Origin: Gammaproteobacteria bacterium BRH_c0
Lineage (GTDB): Bacteria; Pseudomonadota; Gammaproteobacteria; Pseudomonadales; Porticoccaceae
Assembly: GCA_000961645.1 (NCBI GenBank)
Contig: LADM01000050.1
Coordinates: 1-64,000, forward strand
DNA: 64,000 nucleotides
Reading direction: 5' to 3'
Part shown: one piece after another, positions 17,389 through 25,157 of the stretch
How positions within the stretch are numbered: the first letter of the stretch is position 1
Layout: each line of letters opens with the position of its first letter
Made by a program: the position numbers and the translations under genes
Notes under the pieces: model-generated
Databases searched by the model: none
What the model saw: the letters and a program-made list of their open reading frames with translations, nothing else
What the model was told of the DNA's origin: nothing

Positions 17389-17791
17389 GGGCTTTTATGT
17401 CGGCTCTTGTGAGAGTCCTTGTAAGAGCAACTGTAAGAATTTTCACGCCATAATGAACTTATGCCGTTGATCACCGTCCTATACCTTGCGAATTGTTCTC
17501 CCTCTTCGTTGTGAGCAAACCGGCCAGTCACTCCCCCGACGACCCGGTCTTGATAAATACCCTGATCTGCATGGATCAGGGTTTTTTTTGACCTGCGCTT
17601 TGCCCGATTTGCCCGCACCCTTTTCCAGCCCCTGCCACCCCCCGCGCGTAACGTATGCGCGCGTAACGTATTGATCCTTGCATCCGATCTGTTCACAATG
17701 CCGACCTTTGCAGCCCTGAAGGGCAGAATGCCCTCACAGGGGCGACCATCTCCCCATCGACAGGTTCCGGTTATCTCACCATGAGGCTCCC
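17389..17791. other. Intergenic stretch with terminator and short direct repeat
   Basis: 403 bp without a protein gene I can support. It contains the terminator at 17560-17589 and a 13-bp direct repeat GCGCGTAACGTAT (17644-17656 and 17659-17671). The 170 bp before the terminator have no open frame, so a small RNA is conceivable. Confidence 0.6.
17560..17589 (+). terminator. Rho-independent terminator
   Basis: Perfect 8-bp stem CCCTGATC (17560-17567) / GATCAGGG (17574-17581) with a TGCATG loop and eight Ts. It is 170 bp after the YkgJ-type stop, further than usual for that gene. Confidence 0.85.
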
Positions 17792-18331
17792 GTGCGTCAG
17801 CTAATATTCCTTGTCCTTTGTTGCCTGGCCAGCGCCAGCGCAATCGCCCAGCCGCCAGCAGGCAGTGGCGAAATGCTGCTCCTGCCCGCCCCCCCGGAGA
17901 CAGGCTGGACTACGCGCAGCGCCAGCCTCGCCAATGAGGAAATCGCCGAATGGATGAAGCCCGAAACCGGCGATGTGGCCGCTGCACGCATCCTCCGCGA
18001 CAAGGGCCAGTACCCCGCCTCACGCTACAAGGAAACAACCGATAGCCAGGCAAAATCCACCTGCCGATCCTATGGCAGCAGGGATCTTGGCTCAAACATG
18101 GTCAATGGCTATCAACACGGCATGTGGATCGCCGAGTGCGTTCTTGATGTGGATAAATCCATCACTGTATTGCACCTGTTTATCACCGGTCGGGATTACG
18201 GCTATTACCTCACCCGCAAATGGCGCGGCACCCCTGCCCGCGAGATGCTTGAACTGTGGGTAAACTACTTCAGCTCCGTCAGTGTCTGTGACACCCGCCA
18301 GGAACGCGGATCGCCCTGCCCGGCCCTCTGA
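17792..18331 (+). CDS. Hypothetical exported protein
   Basis: 179-residue protein I do not recognise. A signal peptide is evident (MRQLIFLVLCCLASASAIAQ, likely cut after AIAQ), so it should be periplasmic. The mature part has three cysteines that could form disulfides (TCRSYGS, IAECVLDVDKS, SVCDTRQERGSPC) and an aromatic stretch FITGRDYGYYLTRKWRGTP. Start is GTG with GAGG five bases upstream. No operon partner is close; the next gene starts 134 bp downstream. Confidence 0.7.
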   Translation: MRQLIFLVLCCLASASAIAQPPAGSGEMLLLPAPPETGWTTRSASLANEEIAEWMKPETGDVAAARILRDKGQYPASRYKETTDSQAKSTCRSYGSRDLGSNMVNGYQHGMWIAECVLDVDKSITVLHLFITGRDYGYYLTRKWRGTPAREMLELWVNYFSSVSVCDTRQERGSPCPAL

Positions 18332-18465
18332 GCGCATTGACGGCCCGCCCTGACAGCCCCTGAATGCGATGGCAAGACGCTGGCAAAAGCGCTACCATCG
18401 CACCCCTGCCAACCTCGCCCTCAAAGCAAACCCCTCCCTCTCCTTTTATTTGCGGAATCCACGCC

Positions 18466-18705
18466 ATGACTGATGATTACGATGTAAAAATGTCCCCCCT
18501 GAGCCAGCGCTTCGAGCAGGATGGCAAGGTAGTCAATATCGAGATTTACGAAGATGGCGAAGGCGGCTGGCTGCTTGAGGTAGTGGATGAGGATAACAAC
18601 TCCACCATGTGGGAAGACTCCTTCGACAGCGACGACGAAGCCCTTGCAGAAGCCCTGGCGGCCATTGAAGAGCACGGCATTGATACCCTGATCGGCCCGG
18701 CCTGA
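18466..18705 (+). CDS. Small acidic conserved protein
   Basis: 79-residue, strongly acidic cytosolic protein without signal or membrane segment. Layout: MTDDYDVKMSPLSQRFEQDGKVVNIEIYEDGEGGWLLEVVDEDNNSTMWEDSFDSDDEALAEALAAIEEHGI. The alternating beta-then-helix pattern is the compact form seen in conserved proteobacterial proteins of unknown function. The frame is open from 18364, but that extension is low-complexity and proline-rich, so I take the ATG at 18466. Function unknown. Confidence 0.7.
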   Translation: MTDDYDVKMSPLSQRFEQDGKVVNIEIYEDGEGGWLLEVVDEDNNSTMWEDSFDSDDEALAEALAAIEEHGIDTLIGPA

Positions 18706-18752
18706 TGATTGCCGGTTTTGGCTCCTGTCGGCATGACTGCAGGCAGGGCGTT

Positions 18753-18833
18753 GTGAAACTATTGCTCGCTGCTGTCATGCTCGCTCTTGTCACCGGCTGC
18801 GTCCCTTTTGTACCCTTTATCCAGGCCGTGTGA
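18753..18833 (+). CDS. Very small lipoprotein (26 residues)
   Basis: GTG-started frame encoding MKLLLAAVMLALVTGCVPFVPFIQAV. It has a basic residue, a hydrophobic core and a lipobox LVTGC, so the mature lipopeptide would be only 11 residues, CVPFVPFIQAV. AGG/GGG lies 4-8 bases before the GTG. The size and CVPFVPF core resemble the tiny entericidin-like or unnamed lipoproteins that annotation pipelines miss. It lies 47 bp after the small acidic gene and 170 bp before the molybdopterin gene. Evidence is composition and motif only. Confidence 0.5.
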   Translation: MKLLLAAVMLALVTGCVPFVPFIQAV

Positions 18834-18897
18834 CGGCTGATCCTACAAAGGCATGTAAGAAGCTGTCATAAAATCCTGTTTTGCAACAACTTGAAGC

Positions 18898-18930
18898 GCA
18901 ACAGGAAATTTTCCCGTATTTTCCTGTTGC
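18898..18930. repeat. 11-bp perfect inverted repeat before the molybdopterin oxidoreductase gene
   Basis: GCAACAGGAAA (18898-18908) and TTTCCTGTTGC (18920-18930), 11-nt loop. No T run follows on either strand, so it looks more like an operator or structured leader than a terminator. A related half-site, TCCTGTTTTGCAACAA, occurs just upstream (18874-18889). Confidence 0.8.
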
Positions 18931-19005
18931 AGCCCACTCCCGTTTCCCCGCCACACACTTTATGCTAGCCTCGATGCAAACAATAAATGCATGAGGAAAG
19001 GCGCC

Positions 19006-21150
19006 ATGACTCAGGAAGTAAAACGCAGTTTTTGCCGTATCTGTTCCGGTAATTGTGGTGTGAAAATCACCGTTGAAAATGATCGCCTGGTGGATGTGCG
19101 GGGCGACCACGACGACCCCATGACTCTGGGCTATACCTGCATCAAGGGTATCCAGGCAGTCGCCGCTCATTACGCGCCCGACCGGGTGCTACAACCCCTC
19201 AAGCGCCAGCCCGACGGCAGCTTTGCCCCCATTGATATCGAGGTGGCGCTGGATGAAATCGCCGCAAAACTCAAGGAGTTGATGCAGACAGACGGCCCAG
19301 AGTCCATTGGCGTCTACCGCGGCGGCGGCGCATTCCTCAACAACACCTCCACCAACATCTCCCAGCGTTTTCTGGAAGCCATAGGCTCCCACAAATTCTT
19401 TTCCACCATCACCATCGACCAGTCCGCCAAGGTGGTCACTGCCGGTCGCCTCGGTGCGTGGCAGGGTTCCCGTCAGCCCCTCGACACCTGTGATGTCGTG
19501 ATGATGGTGGGCTCCAATCCCCTGGTGTCCATCTCCGGCTATGTCTTTGATGCGCGCAACCCCAACAAGCGCATGAAAGAGGCCCGCGCCCGGGGCCTGA
19601 AAATCATCGTAATCGACCCGCGCCATACCGAAACAGCCAAGAACGCCGATGTCTTCCTCCAGCCCTACCCCGGCGAAGACCCCACCCTGATGGCGAGCCT
19701 GCTTCACGTGATCCTCCGCGAAGGCTGGGAAGACAAGGAGTTTTGCCAGCAGTGGGTTGCCGATCTGGACGAATTGCGCGCCGCCGTGGCGCCCTTTACC
19801 CCGGAGTACGCCGCTCACCGGGCAGGGGTTGATGCAGAACTGATCGTCAAGGCAGCCTCTCTATTTGCCAATGAATCAAAACGCGGCTTTGCCGTCAGCG
19901 GCACCGGCCCCGACATGGCGCCGCGCTCCAACCTGGCCGAGCATCTGCTGGAATGTCTGAATGTGGTATGCGGCCGCTACCTGCGCGAGGGTGAACAGGT
20001 CGGCAACCCCGGCGTGTTGCAGGCCCGGGAAGTGCGCAAGGCCCAGGTTTACCCCGCCCAGCGCTGGTGGGAGAGCAGCTACAAAAGCCGCATTGGCGGC
20101 TACGGCATGCTGCTGGCCGATATGCCCACCGGGGTGATGGCCGAGGAGATGCTCCAACCCGGCCCCGGACAGGTCAAGGCGTTTATCACCCACGGCTCCA
20201 ACCTGGTGAACAGCATCCCCGATCAGCTCAAGACCACCAAAGCCCTGCGTTCTCTCGAATTGCTGGTCACCATTGATCCCTACATGAACGAGACGGCCAA
20301 ACTGTCCCACTACGTCATTCCGCCGCCCATGCTCTATGAACGGCCAGACCTGACCGGCTTCTATGCCGAAACCATGCTGTGTCCTGTGCCTTTTGCGCGC
20401 TATACGCCAGCCATCGTCCCGCCGCCGGAAGGATCAAAGCTGGTGGAAGACTGGTATCCCTTCTGGGCATTGGCCAAGCGCCTGGGTGTTACCCTCAACT
20501 ATGAGGGTGTGCCCCTCGATATGGAGACCCCACCCACCACTGACGAACTGCTGGCCATTATCGCCAGCCACTGCCCGGAACCCTGGGAAACCTTCAAATC
20601 CCATGAACTGGGCAAGGTCTATGATGACTACCCGCAATTTGTTGAACCGGCAGACCCGGACGCCACAGGCCGCTTTACCACCATGCCCAGCGACATTGAA
20701 GCAGAAATGGCTGAGGTAGCCGCCGAGCCGGTAAGCCCTGACAGTGTTCTCAGCAACGGTGAAGAGTTTGCCTTCCGGCTGTCGGTGCGGCGTATCCGCG
20801 AAACCTTCAACTCCATTGGCCGCAATCTCAAGGAAATCCGCAAGAGAATGCCCTACAACTACGCCTATATGAACCCGGAGGATCTCACGGCTATGGGACT
20901 GGCAGAGGGTGAAAAGATATCCATCACTTCAGATCTGGCCCGCATTGAAGGGATTATCGAAAGCGACCCCACCGTCCGCCGCGGCGTGATTTCCATGACC
21001 CACGGCTTTGGCACCCTGCCGGAAGAAACCGTGTACGAGCGGGATGGCTCCAGCACCAGCATGCTGATCAGCACCGACCGGGATCTGGACCCCATCAACG
21101 CCATGCCGAGGATGACGGCTATACCGGTGAATATTGCCCGCTGGGCTTGA
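19006..21150 (+). CDS. Molybdopterin-dependent oxidoreductase (orphan)
   Basis: 714-residue cytosolic (no Tat signal) bis-MGD oxidoreductase of the DMSO-reductase family. An N-terminal [4Fe-4S] site, CRICSGNCGVKI with the fourth Cys in YTCIKG (C-x2-C-x3-C-x~26-C), precedes the catalytic body. MGD-binding segments include NTSTNISQRFLEAIGSHKF, VMMVGSNPLVS and LKIIVIDPRHTETAKNADVFLQPYPGEDPTLM. The C-terminal cofactor domain is FRLSVRRIRETFNS ... YAYMNPEDLTAMGLAEGEKISI. No partner FeS or membrane subunit is adjacent. A frame from 18991 exists, but the ATG at 19006 has AGGAAAGG in place. Substrate unknown. Confidence 0.92.
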   Translation: MTQEVKRSFCRICSGNCGVKITVENDRLVDVRGDHDDPMTLGYTCIKGIQAVAAHYAPDRVLQPLKRQPDGSFAPIDIEVALDEIAAKLKELMQTDGPESIGVYRGGGAFLNNTSTNISQRFLEAIGSHKFFSTITIDQSAKVVTAGRLGAWQGSRQPLDTCDVVMMVGSNPLVSISGYVFDARNPNKRMKEARARGLKIIVIDPRHTETAKNADVFLQPYPGEDPTLMASLLHVILREGWEDKEFCQQWVADLDELRAAVAPFTPEYAAHRAGVDAELIVKAASLFANESKRGFAVSGTGPDMAPRSNLAEHLLECLNVVCGRYLREGEQVGNPGVLQAREVRKAQVYPAQRWWESSYKSRIGGYGMLLADMPTGVMAEEMLQPGPGQVKAFITHGSNLVNSIPDQLKTTKALRSLELLVTIDPYMNETAKLSHYVIPPPMLYERPDLTGFYAETMLCPVPFARYTPAIVPPPEGSKLVEDWYPFWALAKRLGVTLNYEGVPLDMETPPTTDELLAIIASHCPEPWETFKSHELGKVYDDYPQFVEPADPDATGRFTTMPSDIEAEMAEVAAEPVSPDSVLSNGEEFAFRLSVRRIRETFNSIGRNLKEIRKRMPYNYAYMNPEDLTAMGLAEGEKISITSDLARIEGIIESDPTVRRGVISMTHGFGTLPEETVYERDGSSTSMLISTDRDLDPINAMPRMTAIPVNIARWA

Positions 21151-21205
21151 TTGCTGGTAGTGATGTGTAATCGAATAAAAGGATTGTGACTCTCGTCGTC
21201 AGAAT

Positions 21206-21249
21206 GCCAAGAACGTCAGGAAAAGCAGCAACTCCCTGGCGTTCTTGGC
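21206..21249. repeat. Imperfect 15-bp inverted repeat at island edge
   Basis: GCCAAGAACGTCAGG (21206-21220) and CCTGGCGTTCTTGGC (21235-21249), one mismatch that would be a G-U pair in RNA, with a 14-nt loop. It is 55 bp after the molybdopterin gene stop and has no T tract. It may be that gene's 3' hairpin or a boundary element of the AT-richer island. Confidence 0.75.
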
Positions 21250-21432
21250 GAGAGCACGTCGATTCAAGATGTGAATGCTCTTTTAGCTCCAGGGCTGATC
21301 GCTTTCTCGAATAATTTATTCTGGCCAATGTGGGGATTTACAGCTTCCTAACCGCGAGCTATATGGTTGATAGAGGGCATGTCTAGCGCCCGTATTTACG
21401 CTCCAAATTGATTGTTAGCATCTGACAGACCA

Positions 21433-21711
21433 TCAAAGTTGTACTGTCAACTTCACACCCAGGCCGTGCAGGACTTTTATAATTGTTTCGTATCGCGGTT
21501 TGGCACCAGGGGTCAAAGCTTTGTAGAGGCTCTCGCGCCCCAAACCAGTGCTATTGGCAATCGCGGTCATACCCCGCGCCTTCGCGACATCTGAAACAGC
21601 TGCGAGAAAAACATCCGGGTTTTCATCTTCCAGAGCGACTGACAGGTACTCCGCAATCATTTCATCGCTGTCGAGATAATCGGCTGCATCAAATTGTTTA
21701 AGACCACTCAT
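21433..21711 (-). CDS. Addiction-module antidote protein, HigA-like, orphan
   Basis: 92-residue protein of the group annotated as addiction module antidote (TIGR02684 type). It opens KQFDAADYLDSDEMIAEYLSVALEDENPDVFLAAVSDVAKARGM, then has the helix-turn-helix TAIANSTGLGRESLYKALTPGAKPRYETIIKVLHGLGVKLTV. Such antidotes normally follow a RelE/ParE-like killer gene in the same operon. Here only 49 bp separate it from an unrelated upstream gene, so the toxin is absent. AGGA lies nine bases before the ATG. Likely a leftover or an anti-addiction element. Confidence 0.85.
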   Translation of the reverse strand: MSGLKQFDAADYLDSDEMIAEYLSVALEDENPDVFLAAVSDVAKARGMTAIANSTGLGRESLYKALTPGAKPRYETIIKVLHGLGVKLTVQL

Positions 21712-21760
21712 TGAGAATATCCTCGTACTAACTTTCCCTTATCTGATCCCGGCTTCTAAA

Positions 21761-22141
21761 TTAGTAGAATGCATCTCTACCACGCTCGAATCTAGGCTCA
21801 ACATAATTCGGGCCAGTGTAGTGGGACTTACACTCGCGGCAGTTCCAGCAGTCGTTCTTGCCATCCTGTAACCGAATAAGTTTCTGTAATGAGTCGTAAC
21901 ACTTTTGGCAGAAAGGCCCATCCATGACTCCATCATTGTCGAGCCAATAGCTTGGCTTCTTCCAAATTGCCTTATTCTTTAATAGCAACATCTCTTCGAG
22001 ATGCGCTAATTTTGTCTTGAGCTCTAAGTTCTCTTCTTGCGCGCGCAGAGCGGCCTCCCGAAGCTCAAGAATTTTCTCTTGGACCTCTAGAGTGGCCCCT
22101 TTTTTAACTAAGTCCATAATATCAGAGTGTCCAGGAATCAT
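21761..22141 (-). CDS. Coiled-coil and cysteine-cluster protein of unknown function
   Basis: 126-residue protein. Residues about 15-55 form a strong heptad-rich coiled coil (KKGATLEVQEKILELREAAL... EENLELKTKLAHLEEM). A zinc-ribbon-like part follows with C78-x2-C81 and C98-x2-C101-x2-C104 (PFCQKCYDSLQ, CWNCREC). It ends with a polar GPNYVEPRFERGRDAFY. GAGG precedes the ATG. I do not recognise the family; similar coiled-coil/zinc proteins turn up next to mobile or defence genes. Downstream neighbour is the antidote gene, upstream is the DUF4062 gene, 34 bp away, all on the minus strand. Confidence 0.65.
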   Translation of the reverse strand: MIPGHSDIMDLVKKGATLEVQEKILELREAALRAQEENLELKTKLAHLEEMLLLKNKAIWKKPSYWLDNDGVMDGPFCQKCYDSLQKLIRLQDGKNDCWNCRECKSHYTGPNYVEPRFERGRDAFY

Positions 22142-22175
22142 CTTTTTTCCTCAATACTTGCATCAACCGGCTATA

Positions 22176-23027
22176 TCAAACGGAGTCCGCTGCTCTCCAG
22201 CCCTCGTGCGTAAGTTCGAAATATTCGCCTTTATATCCTCTATCTACAACCAAACCCTGGTTTAGCAGCTCGTTTAATGCGGATTCCCATTTAGTAAAAT
22301 CTCTGCGACTGGACTCCCCAAAGGTTTTCTCTCCTGCCTTGATCTGCTGGCCATCGATGTACTCCATTTTTATGATTGTGCCGTGCTCTTCCGACGCAGC
22401 AGCTTTCAACAGGGTAGTGGCATCAGCTGAAAGTTGATACGAAGCGCGCAAGCGGTCGACTAACTCCTTAGATTCGACAGCCAGAGCTGGCTCTTCCTGC
22501 TTAAGAAGATTCAATAAGTATTCGTTACTGTTAAGGCAGAGTTGGAGCTGCTTTGCTAATTTCTGTCGAAACTCATATGCATCATCAAAGGTTTCTATCA
22601 AACCTCGATTCTGCCAAGACTCTCTTATTGCCTTAACTTGTCTGTACTGCTCAATTTCGACACTCTCAAGAGAAACAGGCTTCGAGGAGAAATAGATCAT
22701 TGCTGGTTTGCCGGAGACCACATGCTCTTCAATTTCCTCGACCGTTCCGCTCTGAGCGTTTCCTGTGGGTGTTCCGAGGCGGGTCCAAAATATGCCTATT
22801 AAAAGGTCACAGTCTTTTAGTACGCGCTCATTTATTAGCTGCTGTGGGCGTGCACCTAGTTCTGGAGATGAATGAGAGTCCCATCCCAGAGCCGCAAGCA
22901 TGACTTTTGATCTTTGAGAATTTATATCATTCCAATCATGAATGACTTCACGCGCGATATTACGCTCCTCGGCCACATCGCCCGGAGATGCAATCATTAC
23001 GGGTATAACTAATGCTCTATATGCCAA
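22176..23027 (-). CDS. DUF4062 (TIR-like fold) protein with C-terminal winged-helix-like region
   Basis: 283-residue protein. The N-terminal ~150 residues are DUF4062-like: VMIASPGDVAEERNIAREVIHDWND (10-34), then LAALGWDSHSSPELGARPQQLINERVLKDCDLLIGIFWTRLGTPTG and SGTVEEIEEHVVSGKPAMIYFSS. DUF4062 is related to TIR and nucleotide-deoxyribosyltransferase folds and is common at the front of STAND and other defence proteins. The C-terminal part (TTLLKAAASEEHG... WESALNELLNQGLVVDRGYKGEYFELTHEGWRAADSV) looks like a winged helix. Start is TTG with AGGAG seven bases upstream. Its DNA is more AT-rich than its neighbours. Confidence 0.8.
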   Translation of the reverse strand: MAYRALVIPVMIASPGDVAEERNIAREVIHDWNDINSQRSKVMLAALGWDSHSSPELGARPQQLINERVLKDCDLLIGIFWTRLGTPTGNAQSGTVEEIEEHVVSGKPAMIYFSSKPVSLESVEIEQYRQVKAIRESWQNRGLIETFDDAYEFRQKLAKQLQLCLNSNEYLLNLLKQEEPALAVESKELVDRLRASYQLSADATTLLKAAASEEHGTIIKMEYIDGQQIKAGEKTFGESSRRDFTKWESALNELLNQGLVVDRGYKGEYFELTHEGWRAADSV

Positions 23028-23608
23028 CTATGGTCTCCTTACTCGCTAAAAGACTGTTAATTAGGCCATCTGCTTCCTAAGACCCTAATTATTAGAAGGT
23101 GGCCTTTTAATTTTTCGCCAGCGTTATCTTTCTCTGCAATGTATTGAAATTTAATAATTTTAAATTTCAATACACAATCATAGAATCAAAAAAAGGCCAT
23201 GCGCCTGATAATACCTGACTAATCAGGCCATTTTGATAGGGTGTGATGGCTGGCATCAAGGATGGGGTTGCTTCCATGGCACAATCTCCTTTTTAAATCC
23301 AATTAAGGCTTTACGACTGTTAGCCGCTATTACCGGCGCACCATCGATTACTACCTCTACAGGAGCAAATATCCCAGAGTGGTTAATGGCAGGCAAGATC
23401 TTTCTTAGCTGTGGGGTTCCAAAGTCAAAAGATTTCTGACTTGGCAGGCGGTCAAACGTCATATCGACGCTTCAAGCCAAGCCATTGGTCTGAATGCCAC
23501 ACTCTACTGAACAGCAGTCTTGAGCCAGATGGACAGCCCTCATTAACTATTGAGGGGGCCAACCAAACGCCCAGGGGATTGGGCGCTTAGTGGCAGGAGC
23601 GCCTCGCC
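23028..23608. other. AT-rich non-coding stretch at island edge
   Basis: 581 bp between the DUF4062 and SDR genes. It contains the perfect palindrome at 23140-23174. A weak 68-codon minus frame (23256-23462) has no recognisable domain and no clear ribosome site; it could be a gene remnant. Otherwise I see nothing. Confidence 0.6.
23140..23174. repeat. Perfect 15-bp AT-rich inverted repeat
   Basis: TGTATTGAAATTTAA (23140-23154) and TTAAATTTCAATACA (23160-23174) with the 5-nt loop TAATT. It is 113 bp upstream of the DUF4062 start. It has no adjoining T run of terminator type, and could be an operator, a replication or excision site, or a mobile-element end. Confidence 0.92.
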
Positions 23609-24424
23609 TCAGACGCCGCCTTTTTCCAGCTCTTCCAGATTGTGGGGAATGCTCACATAGCCGGGCAGATGCTGGCCGCCATCGACGTTGATAACCTCGC
23701 CGGTCACAAAGCGCGACATATCCGATGCCAGGAAGGCAACCACAGGGCCGATATCCAGCTCGGGATCACCTGCACGCCCCAGCGGGCAGTTGCGGGTGGC
23801 CATTTCCAGAAAGCCGGGTACTTCATCCACCAGCTGGGCAAATACCTGACCGAGGCCAGTGGGGGCAATACAGTTAACGCGGATATTGAAACGTCCCCAT
23901 TCCACAGCGCCGCTGCGGGTCAGGCCTACCAGGCCCATCTTGGCGATGTTGTAGTCGGTGTGCAGCCAGGCGCCGGTCTGGGCGTCGATGGATGAGAAGT
24001 TGATAACACTGCCGCCGCCCCGCGCCTTGAAGTGGGGGAGCGCAGCCTTCATGCCCCACCAGCTGCCGAACAGTGCAACATTGAGGGTGTTCTGGATCAT
24101 CTCGTCGGTCTTGTGCTCCATCAGGACATTGGGGCCCATGTTGGAGGCGTTGTTGACCAGGATATCCAGCCCGCCGAATTCATCGACAGCGCGCTGGATC
24201 ATGGCCTCGACCTCGGCCTTGACGCTGACATCGGTGGCGATACCGATGGCTTCAGCACCGATTTCGTCGCGAATCTGTTTGGCTACCGCTTCAGTGGCCT
24301 TGCCTTCACGGCCAGTAATCAGCAGTTTTGCGCCATCTTTGGCCAGGCGCCGGGAAATACCATAGCCAAGCCCCTTGGCACCGCCGGTCACAATAGCCAC
24401 TTTACCTTCAAGCAATCGAGTCAT
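23609..24424 (-). CDS. SDR family NAD(P)-dependent oxidoreductase
   Basis: 271-residue classical short-chain dehydrogenase. The nucleotide motif is VTGGAKGLGYG (13-23), the structural LVNNASN follows, and the catalytic triad is Ser in FSSIDAQ, with YNIAK holding Tyr and Lys. The tail FVTGEVINVDGGQHLPGY is the usual C-terminal VDGG signature. It could be a 3-oxoacyl or alcohol dehydrogenase; the substrate cannot be told. ATG 24424 has GGAG upstream. It is divergent from the SnoaL-like/MetE-like pair. Confidence 0.9.
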   Translation of the reverse strand: MTRLLEGKVAIVTGGAKGLGYGISRRLAKDGAKLLITGREGKATEAVAKQIRDEIGAEAIGIATDVSVKAEVEAMIQRAVDEFGGLDILVNNASNMGPNVLMEHKTDEMIQNTLNVALFGSWWGMKAALPHFKARGGGSVINFSSIDAQTGAWLHTDYNIAKMGLVGLTRSGAVEWGRFNIRVNCIAPTGLGQVFAQLVDEVPGFLEMATRNCPLGRAGDPELDIGPVVAFLASDMSRFVTGEVINVDGGQHLPGYVSIPHNLEELEKGGV

Positions 24425-24668
24425 GCTTACTCCTTATTGTGTTTGTTTATTGCGCCGTTGACGGCATTTTGACGGGGAACTCTAGCATAGAATGCCGGGA
24501 CCGGCGACACGCTGTAAGCCAAGGGAGCTGCGGCCCGAGACGCCCGAAAACTGAAAAACGGCAGATGTATTAAAAATCAGCTGCCTGGCGTTGAATACCC
24601 CTTCCCGGTGGCGGTATAGTTGGCCGCTACAACGCAACCCTTCCATAACAATAACGCCCGGAGTCACC

Positions 24669-25088
24669 ATGAGCATCGAAAGTAACAAGCAACTGATCGA
24701 AAACTATTTTGCCGCCACCAACCGCGGCGACGAGCAGGAAATCCTCACCTTCCTGGCGGACGATTTTCTCTTTGAATCCATGCTGCAGGCCCCCAAGCAG
24801 TTCAATTTCAGCTGGGGTCGCGAGGAGTTCGCGGCGGCGCCCAAGAACATGTCGGCGATGATGCACAAGCCCATCAAGATATGGATCGAAAGCATGATCG
24901 GTGAGGGCGACAAGGTCGCGGTGGAAGCCAAATCCTACGGCGAGATGAAAAGCGGCAAGCTCTACGAGAACGTTTACCACTTCCTGTTCACTGTGCGCGA
25001 CGGCAAGATCACCAACGCCCGCGAGTACAGCTGCAGCTATACCGCCAATGACTGCTTCGGCGGCTTCAGCGACGGCAGCTTCGACTAG
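24669..25088 (+). CDS. SnoaL-like / NTF2-fold protein
   Basis: 139-residue protein of the SnoaL-like group. It starts MSIESNKQLIENYFAATNRGDEQEILTFLADDFLFE, the usual helix-and-pocket start, and ends VYHFLFTVRDGKITNAREYSCSYTANDCFGG. It may be an isomerase, dehydratase or hydrolase with small hydrophobic substrates. The frame opens at 24591, but the ATG at 24669 has a GGAG site and the family start. It lies 69 bp before the MetE-like gene on the same strand. Confidence 0.82.
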   Translation: MSIESNKQLIENYFAATNRGDEQEILTFLADDFLFESMLQAPKQFNFSWGREEFAAAPKNMSAMMHKPIKIWIESMIGEGDKVAVEAKSYGEMKSGKLYENVYHFLFTVRDGKITNAREYSCSYTANDCFGGFSDGSFD

Positions 25089-25157
25089 TTTTACAGTGGC
25101 GCGGCATCCGCCAGGGTGCCGCACCACTGAAAGTGAAGCAGCCACAGGAGCACCACC

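Noticed and set aside
23256..23462. 68-codon minus frame in the AT-rich gap
   Set aside because: No clear start signal or family; may be a gene remnant, but I cannot support a function.
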